64,000 bases of DNA. Origin: Mactromeris polynyma (Eukaryota; Mollusca; Bivalvia; Venerida; Mactridae). The translations under genes were made by a program, and so were the position numbers. The DNA lies in assembly GCA_032209605.1 (NCBI GenBank), contig JASFXZ010000117.1:1-64000 (forward strand), written 5' to 3'. Below are positions 25,830-41,100 of the stretch, one piece after another; the first letter of the stretch is position 1; each line of letters starts with the position of its first letter. A model generated the notes under the pieces. It saw only the letters and a program-made list of their open reading frames with translations. It did no database searches and had not been told where the DNA came from.

Positions 25830-28800
25830 GATGCACTAACCAGCGCTGCTATTAGTGAAAGGTAACACTATATTGTAATAATAAACATAATTTATTCAGC
25901 AATTAAGACAAATACTCGAATATACATAACGCACAATTTAACATAACATAAATAGCACATCAGAAATAAACACGTGACGTTCTTCAATAACAGTTCATTT
26001 TGTTTTTACATATATGTCAAGTGTTTCAGAGTTGCGTTACTCTCATATTGTGTATGTCGATTACATTGTTTACATCACTGCATTCTGACAGACGCGATAT
26101 TGTCGGCAGGATACTGAATGAAATAAAAGCAAGAACAATGGATGGATTACATTTAAATGACCACGTGACGCAGATGAGTTTTTCTTCAAGCGTTGGCTTG
26201 AATGTGATCTATCTGCAAAAAGAATAACCTTCTGGGTATTGAACCGGTATATATTGCTACCTGATGAACGTTTGTGGTGAGGAGTATATATTTACAAACA
26301 ATTACAAAAATAAAGAATACCTCGGGTGAGAGTCGAACTGATGCTTAACTTTTCAATAAATACATCTAAATACAGAACGTTTAACCGACTGAGTTATAGA
26401 GGCACACACCTAGTTTGGATTAAATAACTTGTTTTGTAGTCTGTGTTCCATAATAAACATGCCTTTGTCTATTTTCTGTATGCATACTAGGCATCGGTAC
26501 GCTATTGCTGTGTACAATTGTTGTATGCCACCGTATGTTGTATATGTATTGTACAAAGCCAAATGTAAATCTGAGTTACCATGCGGAATGATAACCAGAC
26601 GTATGATGCACTAACCAGCGCTGCTATTAGTGAAAGGTAACACTATATTGTAATAATAAACATAATTTATTCAGCAATTAAGACAAATACTCGAATATAC
26701 ATAACGCACAATTTAACATAACATAAATAGCACATCAGAAATAAACACGTGACGTTCTTCAATAACAGTTCATTTTGTTTTTACATATATGTCAAGTGTT
26801 TCAGAGTTGCGTTACTCTCATATTGTGTATGTCGATTACATTGTTTACATCACTGCATTCTGACAGACGCGATATTGTCGGCAGGATACTGAATGAAATA
26901 AAAGCAAGAACAATGGATGGATTACATTTAAATGACCACGTGACGCAGATGAGTTTTTCTTCAAGCGTTGGCTTGAATGTGATCTATCGGCAAAAAGAAT
27001 AACCTTCTGGGTATTGAACCGGTATATATTGCTACCTGATGAACGTTTGTGGTGAGGAGTATATATTTACAAACAATTACAAAAATAAAGAATACCTCGG
27101 GTGAGAGTCGAACTGATGCTTAACTTTTCAATAAATACATCTAAATACAGAACGTTTAACCGACTGAGTTATAGAGGCACACACCTAGTTTGGATTAAAT
27201 AACTTTTTTTGTAGTCGGTGTTCCATAATAAACATGCCTTTGTCTATTTTCTGTATGCATACTAGGCATCGGTACGCTATTGCCGTGTACAATTGTTGTA
27301 TGCCACCGTATGTTGTATATGTATTGTACAAAGCCAAATGTAAATCTGAGTTACCATGCGGAATGATAACCAGACGTATGATGCACTAACCAGCGCTGCT
27401 ATTAGTGAAAAGGTAACACTATATTGTAATAATAAACATAATTTATTCAGCAATTAAGACAAATACTCGAATATACATAACGCACAATTTAACATAACAT
27501 AAATAGCACATCAGAAATAAACACGTGACGTTCTTCAATAACAGTTCATTTTTGTTTTTACATATATGTCAAGTGTTTCAGAGTTGCGTTACTCTCATAT
27601 TGTGTATGTCGATTACATTGTTTACATCACTGCATTCTGACAGACGCGATATTGTCGGCAGGATACTGAATGAAATAAAAGCAAGAACAATGGATGGATT
27701 ACATTTAAATGACCACGTGACGCAGATGAGTTTTTCTTCAAGCGTTGGCTTGAATGTGATCTATCGGCAAAAAGAATAACCTTCTGGGTATTGAACCGGT
27801 ATATATTGCTACCTGATGAACGTTTGTGGTGAGGAGTATATATTTACAAACAATTACAAAAATAAAGAATACCTCGGGTGAGAGTCGAAGTGGTGCTTAA
27901 CTTTTCAATAAATACATCTAAATACAGAACGTTTAACCGACTGAGTTATAGAGGCACACACCTAGTTTGGATTAAATAACTTGTTTTGTAGTCTGTGTTC
28001 CATCTTAAACATGCCTTTGTCTATTTTCTGTATGCATACTAGGCATCGGTACTCTATTGCTGTGTACAATTGTTGTATGCCACCGTATGTTGTATATGTA
28101 TTGTACAAAGCCAAATGTAAATCTGAGTTACCATGCGGAATGATAACCAGACGTATGATGCACTAACCAGCGCTGCTATTAGTGAAAAGGTAACACTATA
28201 TTGTAATAATAAACATAATTTATTCAGCAATTAAGACAAATACTCGAATATACATAACGCACAATTTAACATAACATAAATAGCACATCAGAAATAAACA
28301 CGTGACGTTCTTCAATAACAGTTCATTTTGTTTTTACATATATGTCAAGTGTTTCAGAGTTGCGTTACTCTCATATTGTGTATGTCGATTACATTGTTTA
28401 CATCACTGCATTCTGACAGACGCGATATTGTCGGCAGGATACTGAATGAAATAAAAGCAAGAACAATGGATGGATTACATTTAAATGACCACGTGACGCA
28501 GATGAGTTTTTCTTCAAGCGTTGGCTTGAATGTGATCTATCGGCAAAAAGAATAACCTTCTGGGTATTGAACCGGTATATATTGCTACCTGATGAACGTT
28601 TGTGGTGAGGAGTATATATTTACAAACAATTACAAAAATAAAGAATACCTCGGGTGAGAGTCGAACTGATGCTGAACTTTTCAATAAATACATCTAAATA
28701 CAGAACGTTTAACCGACTGAGTTATAGAGGCACACACCTAGTTTGGATTAAATAACTTGTTTTGTAGTCTGTGTTCCATAATAAACATGCCTTTGTCTAT

Positions 28801-29700
28801 TTTCTGTATGCATACTAGGCATCGGTACGCTATTGCCGTGTACAATTGTTGTATGCCACCGTATGTTGTATATGTATTGTACAAAGCCAAATGTAAATCT
28901 GAGTTACCATGCGGAATGATAACCAGACGTATGATGCACTAACCAGCGCTGCTATTAGTGAAAAGGTAACACTATATTGTAATAATAAACATAATTTATT
29001 CAGCAATTAAGACAAATACTCGAATATACATAACGCACAATTTAACATAACATAAATAGCACATCAGAAATAAACACGTGACGTTCTTCAATAACAGTTC
29101 ATTTTTGTTTTTACATATATGTCAAGTGTTTCAGAGTTGCGTTACTCTCATATTGTGTATGTCGATTACATTGTTTACATCACTGCATTCTGACAGACGC
29201 GATATTGTCGGCAGGATACTGAATGAAATAAAAGCAAGAACAATGGATGGATTACATTTAAATGACCACGTGACGCAGATGAGTTTTTCTTCAAGCGTTG
29301 GCTTGAATGTGATCTATCGGCAAAAAGAATAACCTTCTGGGTATTGAACCGGTATATATTGCTACCTGATGAACGTTTGTGGTGAGGAGTATATATTTAC
29401 AAACAATTACAAAAATAAAGAATACCTCGGGTGAGAGTCGAACTGGTGCTTAACTTTTCAATAAATACATCTAAATACAGAACGTTTAACCGACTGAGTT
29501 ATAGAGGCACACACCTAGTTTGGATTAAATAACTTGTTTTGTAGTCTGTGTTCCATAATAAACATGCCTTTGTCTATTTTCTGTATGCATACTAGGCATC
29601 GGTACGCTATTGCCGTGTACAATTGTTGTATGCCACCGTATGTTGTATATGTATTGTACAAAGCCAAATGTAAATCTGAGTTACCATGCGGAATGATAAC
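25830..29700. repeat. Five-unit block duplicated at offset 5429, first copy
   Basis: Variants shared with 31259-35129 at exactly +5429: the gaaagg deletion (25857, 26632), 26341, 27116, 27206 (T run), 27284, 27890, 28004-28005, 28053, 28674, 28837 and 29614, together with the unit-type order. A private change at 26214 is absent from the other copy, so it arose after the duplication or was lost. Confidence 0.85.
27881..27955 (-). pseudogene. tRNA-like module with changed B box
   Basis: Position 27890 changes the plus-strand sequence from gtcgaactgg to gtcgaagtgg. On the minus strand the second base of the B box-like motif therefore goes from G to C. The same change is at 33319, exactly 5429 bp downstream, inside a duplicated block. 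Confidence 0.5.
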
Positions 29701-29759
29701 CAGACGTATGATGCACTAACCAGCGCTGCTATTAGTGAAAAGGTAACACTATATTGTAA

Positions 29760-29785
29760 TAATAAACATAATATCAGCAATTAAG
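29760..29785. other. Private 3-bp deletion in one unit
   Basis: The unit here reads cataatatcagc where others read cataatttattcagc. It lies just beyond the right end of the first 5429-offset block and is absent from the matching place near 35196, so it helps place the block boundary. Confidence 0.7.
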
Positions 29786-31258
29786 ACAAATACTCGAATA
29801 TACATAACGCACAATTTAACATAACATAAATAGCACATCAGAAATAAACACGTGACGTTCTTCAATAACAGTTCATTTTGTTTTTACATATATGTCAAGT
29901 GTTTCAGAGTTGCGTTACTCTCATATTGTGTATGTCGATTACATTGTTTACATCACTGCATTCTGACAGACGCGATATTGTCGGCAGAATACTGAATGAA
30001 ATAAAAGCAAGAACAATGGATGGATTACATTTAAATGACCACGTGACGCAGATGAGTTTTTCTTCAAGCGTTGGCTTGAATGTGATCTATCGGCAAAAAG
30101 AATAACCTTCTGGGTATTGAACCGGTATATATTGCTACCTGATGAACGTTTGTGGTGAGGAGTATATATTTACAAACAATTACAAAAATAAAGAATACCT
30201 CGGGTGAGAGTCGAACTGGTGCTTAACTTTTCAATAAATACATCTAAATACAGAACGTTTAACCGACTGAGTTATAGAGGCACACACCTAGTTTGGATTA
30301 AATAACTTGTTTTGTAGTCTGTGTTCCATAATAAACATGCCTTTGTCTATTTTCTGTATACATACTAGGCATCGGTATGCTATTGCTGTGTACAATTGTT
30401 GTATGCCACCGTATGTTGTATATGTATTGTACAAAGCCAAATGTAAATCTGAGTTACCATGCGGAATGATAACCAGACGTATGATGCACTAACCAGCGCT
30501 GCTATTAGTGAAAAGGTAACACTATATTGTAATAATAAACATAATTTATTCAGCAATTAAGACAAATACTCGAATATACATAACGCACAATTTAACATAA
30601 CATAAATAGCACATCAGAAATAAACACGTGACGTTCTTCAATAACAGTTCATTTTGTTTTTACATATATGTCAAGTGTTTCAGAGTTGCGTTACTCTCAT
30701 ATTGTGTATGTCGATTACATTGTTTACATCACTGCATTCTGACAGACGCGATATTGTCGGCAGGATACTGAATGAAATAAAAGCAAGAACAATGGATGGA
30801 TTACATTTAAATGACCACGTGACGCAGATGAGTTTTTCTTCAAGCGTTGGCTTGAATGTGATCTATCGGCAAAAAGAATAACCTTCTGGGTATTGAACCG
30901 GTATATATTGCTACCTGATGAACGTTTGTGGTGAGGAGTATATATTTACAAACAATTACAAAAATAAAGAATACCTCGGGTGAGAGTCGAACTGGTGCTT
31001 AACTTTTCAATAAATACATCTAAATACAGAACGTTTAACCGACTGAGTTATAGAGGCACACACCTAGTTTGGATTAAATAACTTGTTTTGTAGTCTGTGT
31101 TCCATAATAAACATGCCTTTGTCTATTTTCTGTATGCATACTAGGCATCGGTACGCTATTGCTGTGTACAATTGTTGTATGCCACCGTATGTTGTATATG
31201 TATTGTACAAAGCCAAATGTAAATCTGAGTTACCATGCGGAATGATAACCAGACGTAT

Positions 31259-34200
31259 GATGCACTAACCAGCGCTGCTATTAGTGAAAGGTAACACTAT
31301 ATTGTAATAATAAACATAATTTATTCAGCAATTAAGACAAATACTCGAATATACATAACGCACAATTTAACATAACATAAATAGCACATCAGAAATAAAC
31401 ACGTGACGTTCTTCAATAACAGTTCATTTTGTTTTTACATATATGTCAAGTGTTTCAGAGTTGCGTTACTCTCATATTGTGTATGTCGATTACATTGTTT
31501 ACATCACTGCATTCTGACAGACGCGATATTGTCGGCAGGATACTGAATGAAATAAAAGCAAGAACAATGGATGGATTACATTTAAATGACCACGTGACGC
31601 AGATGAGTTTTTCTTCAAGCGTTGGCTTGAATGTGATCTATCGGCAAAAAGAATAACCTTCTGGGTATTGAACCGGTATATATTGCTACCTGATGAACGT
31701 TTGTGGTGAGGAGTATATATTTACAAACAATTACAAAAATAAAGAATACCTCGGGTGAGAGTCGAACTGATGCTTAACTTTTCAATAAATACATCTAAAT
31801 ACAGAACGTTTAACCGACTGAGTTATAGAGGCACACACCTAGTTTGGATTAAATAACTTGTTTTGTAGTCTGTGTTCCATAATAAACATGCCTTTGTCTA
31901 TTTTCTGTATGCATACTAGGCATCGGTACGCTATTGCTGTGTACAATTGTTGTATGCCACCGTATGTTGTATATGTATTGTACAAAGCCAAATGTAAATC
32001 TGAGTTACCATGCGGAATGATAACCAGACGTATGATGCACTAACCAGCGCTGCTATTAGTGAAAGGTAACACTATATTGTAATAATAAACATAATTTATT
32101 CAGCAATTAAGACAAATACTCGAATATACATAACGCACAATTTAACATAACATAAATAGCACATCAGAAATAAACACGTGACGTTCTTCAATAACAGTTC
32201 ATTTTGTTTTTACATATATGTCAAGTGTTTCAGAGTTGCGTTACTCTCATATTGTGTATGTCGATTACATTGTTTACATCACTGCATTCTGACAGACGCG
32301 ATATTGTCGGCAGGATACTGAATGAAATAAAAGCAAGAACAATGGATGGATTACATTTAAATGACCACGTGACGCAGATGAGTTTTTCTTCAAGCGTTGG
32401 CTTGAATGTGATCTATCGGCAAAAAGAATAACCTTCTGGGTATTGAACCGGTATATATTGCTACCTGATGAACGTTTGTGGTGAGGAGTATATATTTACA
32501 AACAATTACAAAAATAAAGAATACCTCGGGTGAGAGTCGAACTGATGCTTAACTTTTCAATAAATACATCTAAATACAGAACGTTTAACCGACTGAGTTA
32601 TAGAGGCACACACCTAGTTTGGATTAAATAACTTTTTTTGTAGTCGGTGTTCCATAATAAACATGCCTTTGTCTATTTTCTGTATGCATACTAGGCATCG
32701 GTACGCTATTGCCGTGTACAATTGTTGTATGCCACCGTATGTTGTATATGTATTGTACAAAGCCAAATGTAAATCTGAGTTACCATGCGGAATGATAACC
32801 AGACGTATGATGCACTAACCAGCGCTGCTATTAGTGAAAAGGTAACACTATATTGTAATAATAAACATAATTTATTCAGCAATTAAGACAAATACTCGAA
32901 TATACATAACGCACAATTTAACATAACATAAATAGCACATCAGAAATAAACACGTGACGTTCTTCAATAACAGTTCATTTTTGTTTTTACATATATGTCA
33001 AGTGTTTCAGAGTTGCGTTACTCTCATATTGTGTATGTCGATTACATTGTTTACATCACTGCATTCTGACAGACGCGATATTGTCGGCAGGATACTGAAT
33101 GAAATAAAAGCAAGAACAATGGATGGATTACATTTAAATGACCACGTGACGCAGATGAGTTTTTCTTCAAGCGTTGGCTTGAATGTGATCTATCGGCAAA
33201 AAGAATAACCTTCTGGGTATTGAACCGGTATATATTGCTACCTGATGAACGTTTGTGGTGAGGAGTATATATTTACAAACAATTACAAAAATAAAGAATA
33301 ACTCGGGTGAGAGTCGAAGTGGTGCTTAACTTTTCAATAAATACATCTAAATACAGAACGTTTAACCGACTGAGTTATAGAGGCACACACCTAGTTTGGA
33401 TTAAATAACTTGTTTTGTAGTCTGTGTTCCATCTTAAACATGCCTTTGTCTATTTTCTGTATGCATACTAGGCATCGGTACTCTATTGCTGTGTACAATT
33501 GTTGTATGCCACCGTATGTTGTATATGTATTGTACAAAGCCAAATGTAAATCTGAGTTACCATGCGGAATGATAACCAGACGTATGATGCACTAACCAGC
33601 GCTGCTATTAGTGAAAAGGTAACACTATATTGTAATAATAAACATAATTTATTCAGCAATTAAGACAAATACTCGAATATACATAACGCACAATTTAACA
33701 TAACATAAATAGCACATCAGAAATAAACACGTGACGTTCTTCAATAACAGTTCATTTTGTTTTTACATATATGTCAAGTGTTTCAGAGTTGCGTTACTCT
33801 CATATTGTGTATGTCGATTACATTGTTTACATCACTGCATTCTGACAGACGCGATATTGTCGGCAGGATACTGAATGAAATAAAAGCAAGAACAATGGAT
33901 GGATTACATTTAAATGACCACGTGACGCAGATGAGTTTTTCTTCAAGCGTTGGCTTGAATGTGATCTATCGGCAAAAAGAATAACCTTCTGGGTATTGAA
34001 CCGGTATATATTGCTACCTGATGAACGTTTGTGGTGAGGAGTATATATTTACAAACAATTACAAAAATAAAGAATACCTCGGGTGAGAGTCGAACTGATG
34101 CTGAACTTTTCAATAAATACATCTAAATACAGAACGTTTAACCGACTGAGTTATAGAGGCACACACCTAGTTTGGATTAAATAACTTGTTTTGTAGTCTG

Positions 34201-35129
34201 TGTTCCATAATAAACATGCCTTTGTCTATTTTCTGTATGCATACTAGGCATCGGTACGCTATTGCCGTGTACAATTGTTGTATGCCACCGTATGTTGTAT
34301 ATGTATTGTACAAAGCCAAATGTAAATCTGAGTTACCATGCGGAATGATAACCAGACGTATGATGCACTAACCAGCGCTGCTATTAGTGAAAAGGTAACA
34401 CTATATTGTAATAATAAACATAATTTATTCAGCAATTAAGACAAATACTCGAATATACATAACGCACAATTTAACATAACATAAATAGCACATCAGAAAT
34501 AAACACGTGACGTTCTTCAATAACAGTTCATTTTTGTTTTTACATATATGTCAAGTGTTTCAGAGTTGCGTTACTCTCATATTGTGTATGTCGATTACAT
34601 TGTTTACATCACTGCATTCTGACAGACGCGATATTGTCGGCAGGATACTGAATGAAATAAAAGCAAGAACAATGGATGGATTACATTTAAATGACCACGT
34701 GACGCAGATGAGTTTTTCTTCAAGCGTTGGCTTGAATGTGATCTATCGGCAAAAAGAATAACCTTCTGGGTATTGAACCGGTATATATTGCTACCTGATG
34801 AACGTTTGTGGTGAGGAGTATATATTTACAAACAATTACAAAAATAAAGAATACCTCGGGTGAGAGTCGAACTGGTGCTTAACTTTTCAATAAATACATC
34901 TAAATACAGAACGTTTAACCGACTGAGTTATAGAGGCACACACCTAGTTTGGATTAAATAACTTGTTTTGTAGTCTGTGTTCCATAATAAACATGCCTTT
35001 GTCTATTTTCTGTATGCATACTAGGCATCGGTACGCTATTGCCGTGTACAATTGTTGTATGCCACCGTATGTTGTATATGTATTGTACAAAGCCAAATGT
35101 AAATCTGAGTTACCATGCGGAATGATAAC
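31259..35129. repeat. Five-unit block duplicated at offset 5429, second copy
   Basis: It matches 25830-29700 at 31286, 31770, 32061, 32545, 32635, 32713, 33319, 33433-33434, 33482, 34103, 34266 and 35043. A private C-to-A at 33301 lies in the 3' end stem of a tRNA-like copy. About two ordinary B units separate the two blocks. Confidence 0.85.
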
Positions 35130-38100
35130 CAGACGTATGATGCACTAACCAGCGCTGCTATTAGTGAAAAGGTAACACTATATTGTAATAATAAACATAA
35201 TTTATTCAGCAATTAAGACAAATACTCGAATATACATAACGCACAATTTAACATAACATAAATAGCACATCAGAAATAAACACGTGACGTTCTTCAATAA
35301 CAGTTCATTTTTGTTTTTACATATATGTCAAGTGTTTCAGAGTTGCGTTACTCTCATATTGTGTATGTCGATTACATTGTTTACATCACTGCATTCTGAC
35401 AGACGCGATATTGTCGGCAGGATACTGAATGAAATAAAAGCAAGAACAATGGATGGATTACATTTAAATGACCACGTGACGCAGATGAGTTTTTCTTCAA
35501 GCGTTGGCTTGAATGTGATCTATCGGCAAAAAGAATAACCTTCTGGGTATTGAACCGGTATATATTGCTACCTGATGAACGTTTGTGGTGAGGAGTATAT
35601 ATTTACAAACAATTACAAAAATAAAGAATACCTCGGGTGAGAGTCGAACTGGTGCTTAACTTTTCAATAAATACATCTAAATACAGAACGTTTAACCGAC
35701 TGAGTTATAGAGGCACACACCTAGTTTGGATTAAATAACTTGTTTTGTAGTCTGTGTTCCATAATAAACATGCCTTTGTCTATTTTCTGTATGCATACTA
35801 GGCATCGGTACGCTATTGTTGTGTACAATTGTTGTATGCCACCGTATGTTGTATATGTATTGTACAAAGCCAAATGTAAATCTGAGTTACCATGCGGAAT
35901 GATAACCAGACGTATGATGCACTAACCAGCGCTGCTATTAGTGAAAAGGTAACACTATATTGTAATAATAAACATAATTTATTCAGCAATTAAGACAAAT
36001 ACTCGAATATACATAACGCACAATTTAACATAACATAAATAGCACATCAGAAATAAACACGTGACGTTCTTCAATAACAGTTCATTTTGTTTTTACATAT
36101 ATGTCAAGTGTTTCAGAGTTGCGTTACTCTCATATTGTGTATGTCGATTACATTGTTTACATCACTGCATTCTGACAGACGCGATATTGTCGGCAGGATA
36201 CTGAATGAAATAAAAGCAAGAACAATGGATGGATTACATTTAAATGACCACGTGACGCAGATGAGTTTTTCTTCAAGCGTTGGCTTGAATGTGATCTATC
36301 GGCAAAAAGAATAACCTTCTGGGTATTGAACCGGTATATATTGCTACCTGATGAACGTTTGTGGTGAGGAGTATATATTTACAAACAATTACAAAAATAA
36401 AGAATACCTCGGGTGAGAGTCGAACTGGTGCTTAACTTTTCAATAAATACATCTAAATACAGAACGTTTAACCGACTGAGTTATAGAGGCACACACCTAG
36501 TTTGGATTAAATAACTTGTTTTGTAGTCTGTGTTCCATAATAAACATGCCTTTGTCTATTTTCTGTATGCATACTAGGCATCGGTACGCTATTGCTGTGT
36601 ACAATTGTTGTATGCCACCGTATGTTGTATATGTATTGTACAAAGCCAAATGTAAATCTGAGTTACTATGCGGAATGATAACCAGACGTATGATGCACTA
36701 ACCAGCGCTGCTATTAGTGAAAAGGTAACACTATATTGTAATAATAAACATAATTTATTCAGCAATTAAGACAAATACTCGAATATACATAACGCACAAT
36801 TTAACATAACATAAATAGCACATCAGAAATAAACACGTGACGTTCTTCAATAACAGTTCATTTTTGTTTTTACATATATGTCAAGTGTTTCAGAGTTGCG
36901 TTACTCTCATATTGTGTATGTCGATTACATTGTTTACATCACTGCATTCTGACAGACGCGATATTGTCGGCAGGATACTGAATGAAATAAAAGCAAGAAC
37001 AATGGATGGATTACATTTAAATGACCACGTGACGCAGATGAGTTTTTCTTCAAGCGTTGGCTTGAATGTGATCTATCGGCAAAAAGAATAACCTTCTGGG
37101 TATTGAACCGGTATATATTGCTACCTGATGAACGTTTGTGGTGAGGAGTATATATTTACAAACAATTACAAAAATAAAGAATACCTCGGGTGAGAGTCGA
37201 ACTGGTGCTTAACTTTTCAATAAATACATCTAAATACAGAACGTTTAACCGACTGAGTTATAGAGGCACACACCTAGTTTGGATTAAATAACTTGTTTTG
37301 TAGTCTGTGTTCCATAATAAACATGCCTTTGTCTATTTTCTGTATGCATACTAGGCATCGGTACGCTATTGCTGTGTACAATTGTTGTATGCCACCGTAT
37401 GTTGTATATGTATTGTACAAAGCCAAATGTAAATCTGAGTTACCATGCGGAATGATAACCAGACGTATGATGCACTAACCAGCGCTGCTATTAGTGAAAA
37501 GGTAACACTATATTGTAATAATAAACATAATTTATTCAGCAATTAAGACAAATACTCGAATATACATAACGCACAATTTAACATAACATAAATAGCACAT
37601 CAGAAATAAACACGTGACGTTCTTCAATAACAGTTCATTTTGTTTTTACATATATGTCAAGTGTTTCAGATTTGCGTTACTCTCATATTGTGTATGTCGA
37701 TTACATTGTTTACATCACTGCATTCTGACAGACGCGATATTGTCGGCAGGATACTGAATGAAATAAAAGCAAGAACAATGGATGGATTACATTTAAATGA
37801 CCACGTGACGCAGATGAGTTTTTCTTCAAGCGTTGGCTTGAATGTGATCTATCGGCAAAAAGAATAACCTTCTGGGTATTGAACCGGTATATATTGCTAC
37901 CTGATGAACGTTTGTGGTGAGGAGTATATATTTACGAACAATTACAAAAATAAAGAATACCTCGGGTGAGAGTCGAACTGGTGCTTAACTTTTCAATAAA
38001 TACATCTAAATACAGAACGTTTAACCGACTGAGTTATAGAGGCACACACCTAGTTTGGATTAAATAACTTGTTTTGTAGTCTGTGTTCCATAATAAACAT

Positions 38101-41100
38101 GCCTTTGTCTATTTTCTGTATGCATACTAGGCATCGGTACGCTATTGCTGTGTACAATTGTTGTATGCCACCGTATGTTGTATATGTATTGTACAAAGCC
38201 AAATGTAAATCTGAGTTACCATGCGGAATGATAACCAGACGTATGATGCACTAACCAGCGCTGCTATTAGTGAAAAGGTAACACTATATTGTAATAATAA
38301 ACATAATTTATTCAGCAATTAAGACAAATACTCGAATATACATAACGCACAATTTAACATAACATAAATAGCACATCAGAAATAAACACGTGACGTTCTT
38401 CAATAACAGTTCATTTTGTTTTTACATATATGTCAAGTGTTTCAGAGTTGCGTTACTCTCATATTGTGTATGTCGATTACATTGTTTACATCACTGCATT
38501 CTGACAGACGCGATATTGTCGGCAGGATACTGAATGAAATAAAAGCAAGAACAATGGATGGATTACATTTAAATGACCACGTGACGCAGATGAGTTTTTC
38601 TTCAAGCGTTGGCTTGAATGTGATCTATCGGCAAAAAGAATAACCTTCTGGGTATTGAACCGGTATATATTGCTACCTGATGAACGTTTGTGGTGAGGAG
38701 TATATATTTACAAACAATTACAAAAATAAAGAATACCTCGGGTGAGAGTCGAACTGGTGCTTAACTTTTCAATAAATACATCTAAATACAGAACGTTTAA
38801 CCGACTGAGTTATAGAGGCACACACCTAGTTTGGATTAAATAACTTGTTTTGTAGTCTGTGTTCCATAATAAACATGCCTTTGTCTATTTTCTGTATGCA
38901 TACTAGGCATCGGTACGCTATTGTTGTGTACAATTGTTGTATGCCACCGTATGTTGTATATGTATTGTACAAAGCCAAATGTAAATCTGAGTTACCATGC
39001 GGAATGATAACCAGACGTATGATGCACTAACCAGCGCTGCTATTAGTGAAAAGGTAACACTATATTGTAATAATAAACATAATTTATTCAGCAATTAAGA
39101 CAAATACTCGAATATACATAACGCACAATTTAACATAACATAAATAGCACATCAGAAATAAACACGTGACGTTCTTCAATAACAGTTCATTTTGTTTTTA
39201 CATATATGTCAAGTGTTTCAGAGTTGCGTTACTCTCATATTGTGTATGTCGATTACATTGTTTACATCACTGCATTCTGACAGACGCGATATTGTCGGCA
39301 GGATACTGAACGAAATAAAAGCAAGAACAATGGATGGATTACATTTAAATGACCACGTGACGCAGATGAGTTTTTCTTCAAGCGTTGGCTTGAATGTGAT
39401 CTATCGGCAAAAAGAATAACCTTCTGGGTATTGAACCGGTATATATTGCTACCTGATGAACGTTTGTGGTGAGGAGTATATATTTACAAACAATTACAAA
39501 AATAAAGAATACCTCGGGTGAGAGTCGAACTGGTGCTTAACTTTTCAATAAATACATCTAAATACAGAACGTTTAACCGACTGAGTTATAGAGGCACACA
39601 CCTAGTTTGGATTAAATAACTTGTTTTGTAGTCTGTGTTCCATAATAAACATGCCTTTGTCTATTTTCTGTATGCATACTAGGCATCGGTACGCTATTGC
39701 TGTGTACAATTGTTGTATGCCACCGTATGTTGTATATGTATTGTACAAAGCCAAATGTAAATCTGAGTTACCATGCGGAATGATAACCAGACGTATGATG
39801 CACTAACCAGCGCTGCTATTAGTGAAAAGGTAACACTATATTGTAATAATAAACATAATTTATTCAGCAATTAAGACAAATACTCGAATATACATAACGC
39901 ACAATTTAACATAACATAAATAGCACATCAGAAATAAACACGTGACGTTCTTCAATAACAGTTCATTTTTGTTTTTACATATATGTCAAGTGTTTCAGAG
40001 TTGCGTTACTCTCATATTGTGTATGTCGATTACATTGTTTACATCACTGCATTCTGACAGACGCGATATTGTCGGCAGGATACTGAATGAAATAAAAGCA
40101 AGAACAATGGATGGATTACATTTAAATGACCACGTGACGCAGATGAGTTTTTCTTCAAGCGTTGGCTTGAATGTGATCTATCGGCAAAAAGAATAACCTT
40201 CTGGGTATTGAACCGGTATATATTGCTACCTGATGAACGTTTGTGGTGAGGAGTATATATTTACAAACAATTACAAAAATAAAGAATACCTCGGGTGAGA
40301 GTCGAACTGGTGCTTAACTTTTCAATAAATACATCTAAATACAGAACGTTTAACCGACTGAGTTATAGAGGCACACACCTAGTTTGGATTAAATAACTTG
40401 TTTTGTAGTCTGTGTTCCATAATAAACATGCCTTTGTCTATTTTCTGTATGCATACTAGGCATCGGTACGCTATTGCTGTGTACAATTGTTGTATGCCAC
40501 CGTATGTTGTATATGTATTGTACAAAGCCAAATGTAAATCTGAGTTACCATGCGGAATGATAACCAGACGTATGATGCACTAACCAGCGCTGCTATTAGT
40601 GAAAAGGTAACACTATATTGTAATAATAAACATAATTTATTCAGCAATTAAGACAAATACTCGAATATACATAACGCACAATTTAACATAACATAAATAG
40701 CACATCAGAAATAAACACGTGACGTTCTTCAATAACAGTTCATTTTTGTTTTTACATATATGTCAAGTGTTTCAGAGTTGCGTTACTCTCATATTGTGTA
40801 TGTCGATTACATTGTTTACATCACTGCATTCTGACAGACGCGATATTGTCGGCAGGATACTGAATGAAATAAAAGCAAGAACAATGGATGGATTACATTT
40901 AAATGACCACGTGACGCAGATGAGTTTTTCTTCAAGCGTTGGCTTGAATGTGATCTATCGGCAAAAAGAATAACCTTCTGGGTATTGAACCGGTATATAT
41001 TGCTACCTGATGAACGTTTGTGGTGAGGAGTATATATTTACAAACAATTACAAAAATAAAGAATACCTCGGGTGAGAGTCGAACTGGTGCTTAACTTTTC

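Noticed and set aside
27525..27779. Recurring plus-strand 71/75/84-codon frame, one per unit
   Set aside because: Its start depends on the A/B/C tract length, and the ATG form exists only in type A (71 codons) or, with another upstream start, type C (84 codons). No family is recognised and there is no conservation beyond that of the repeat.
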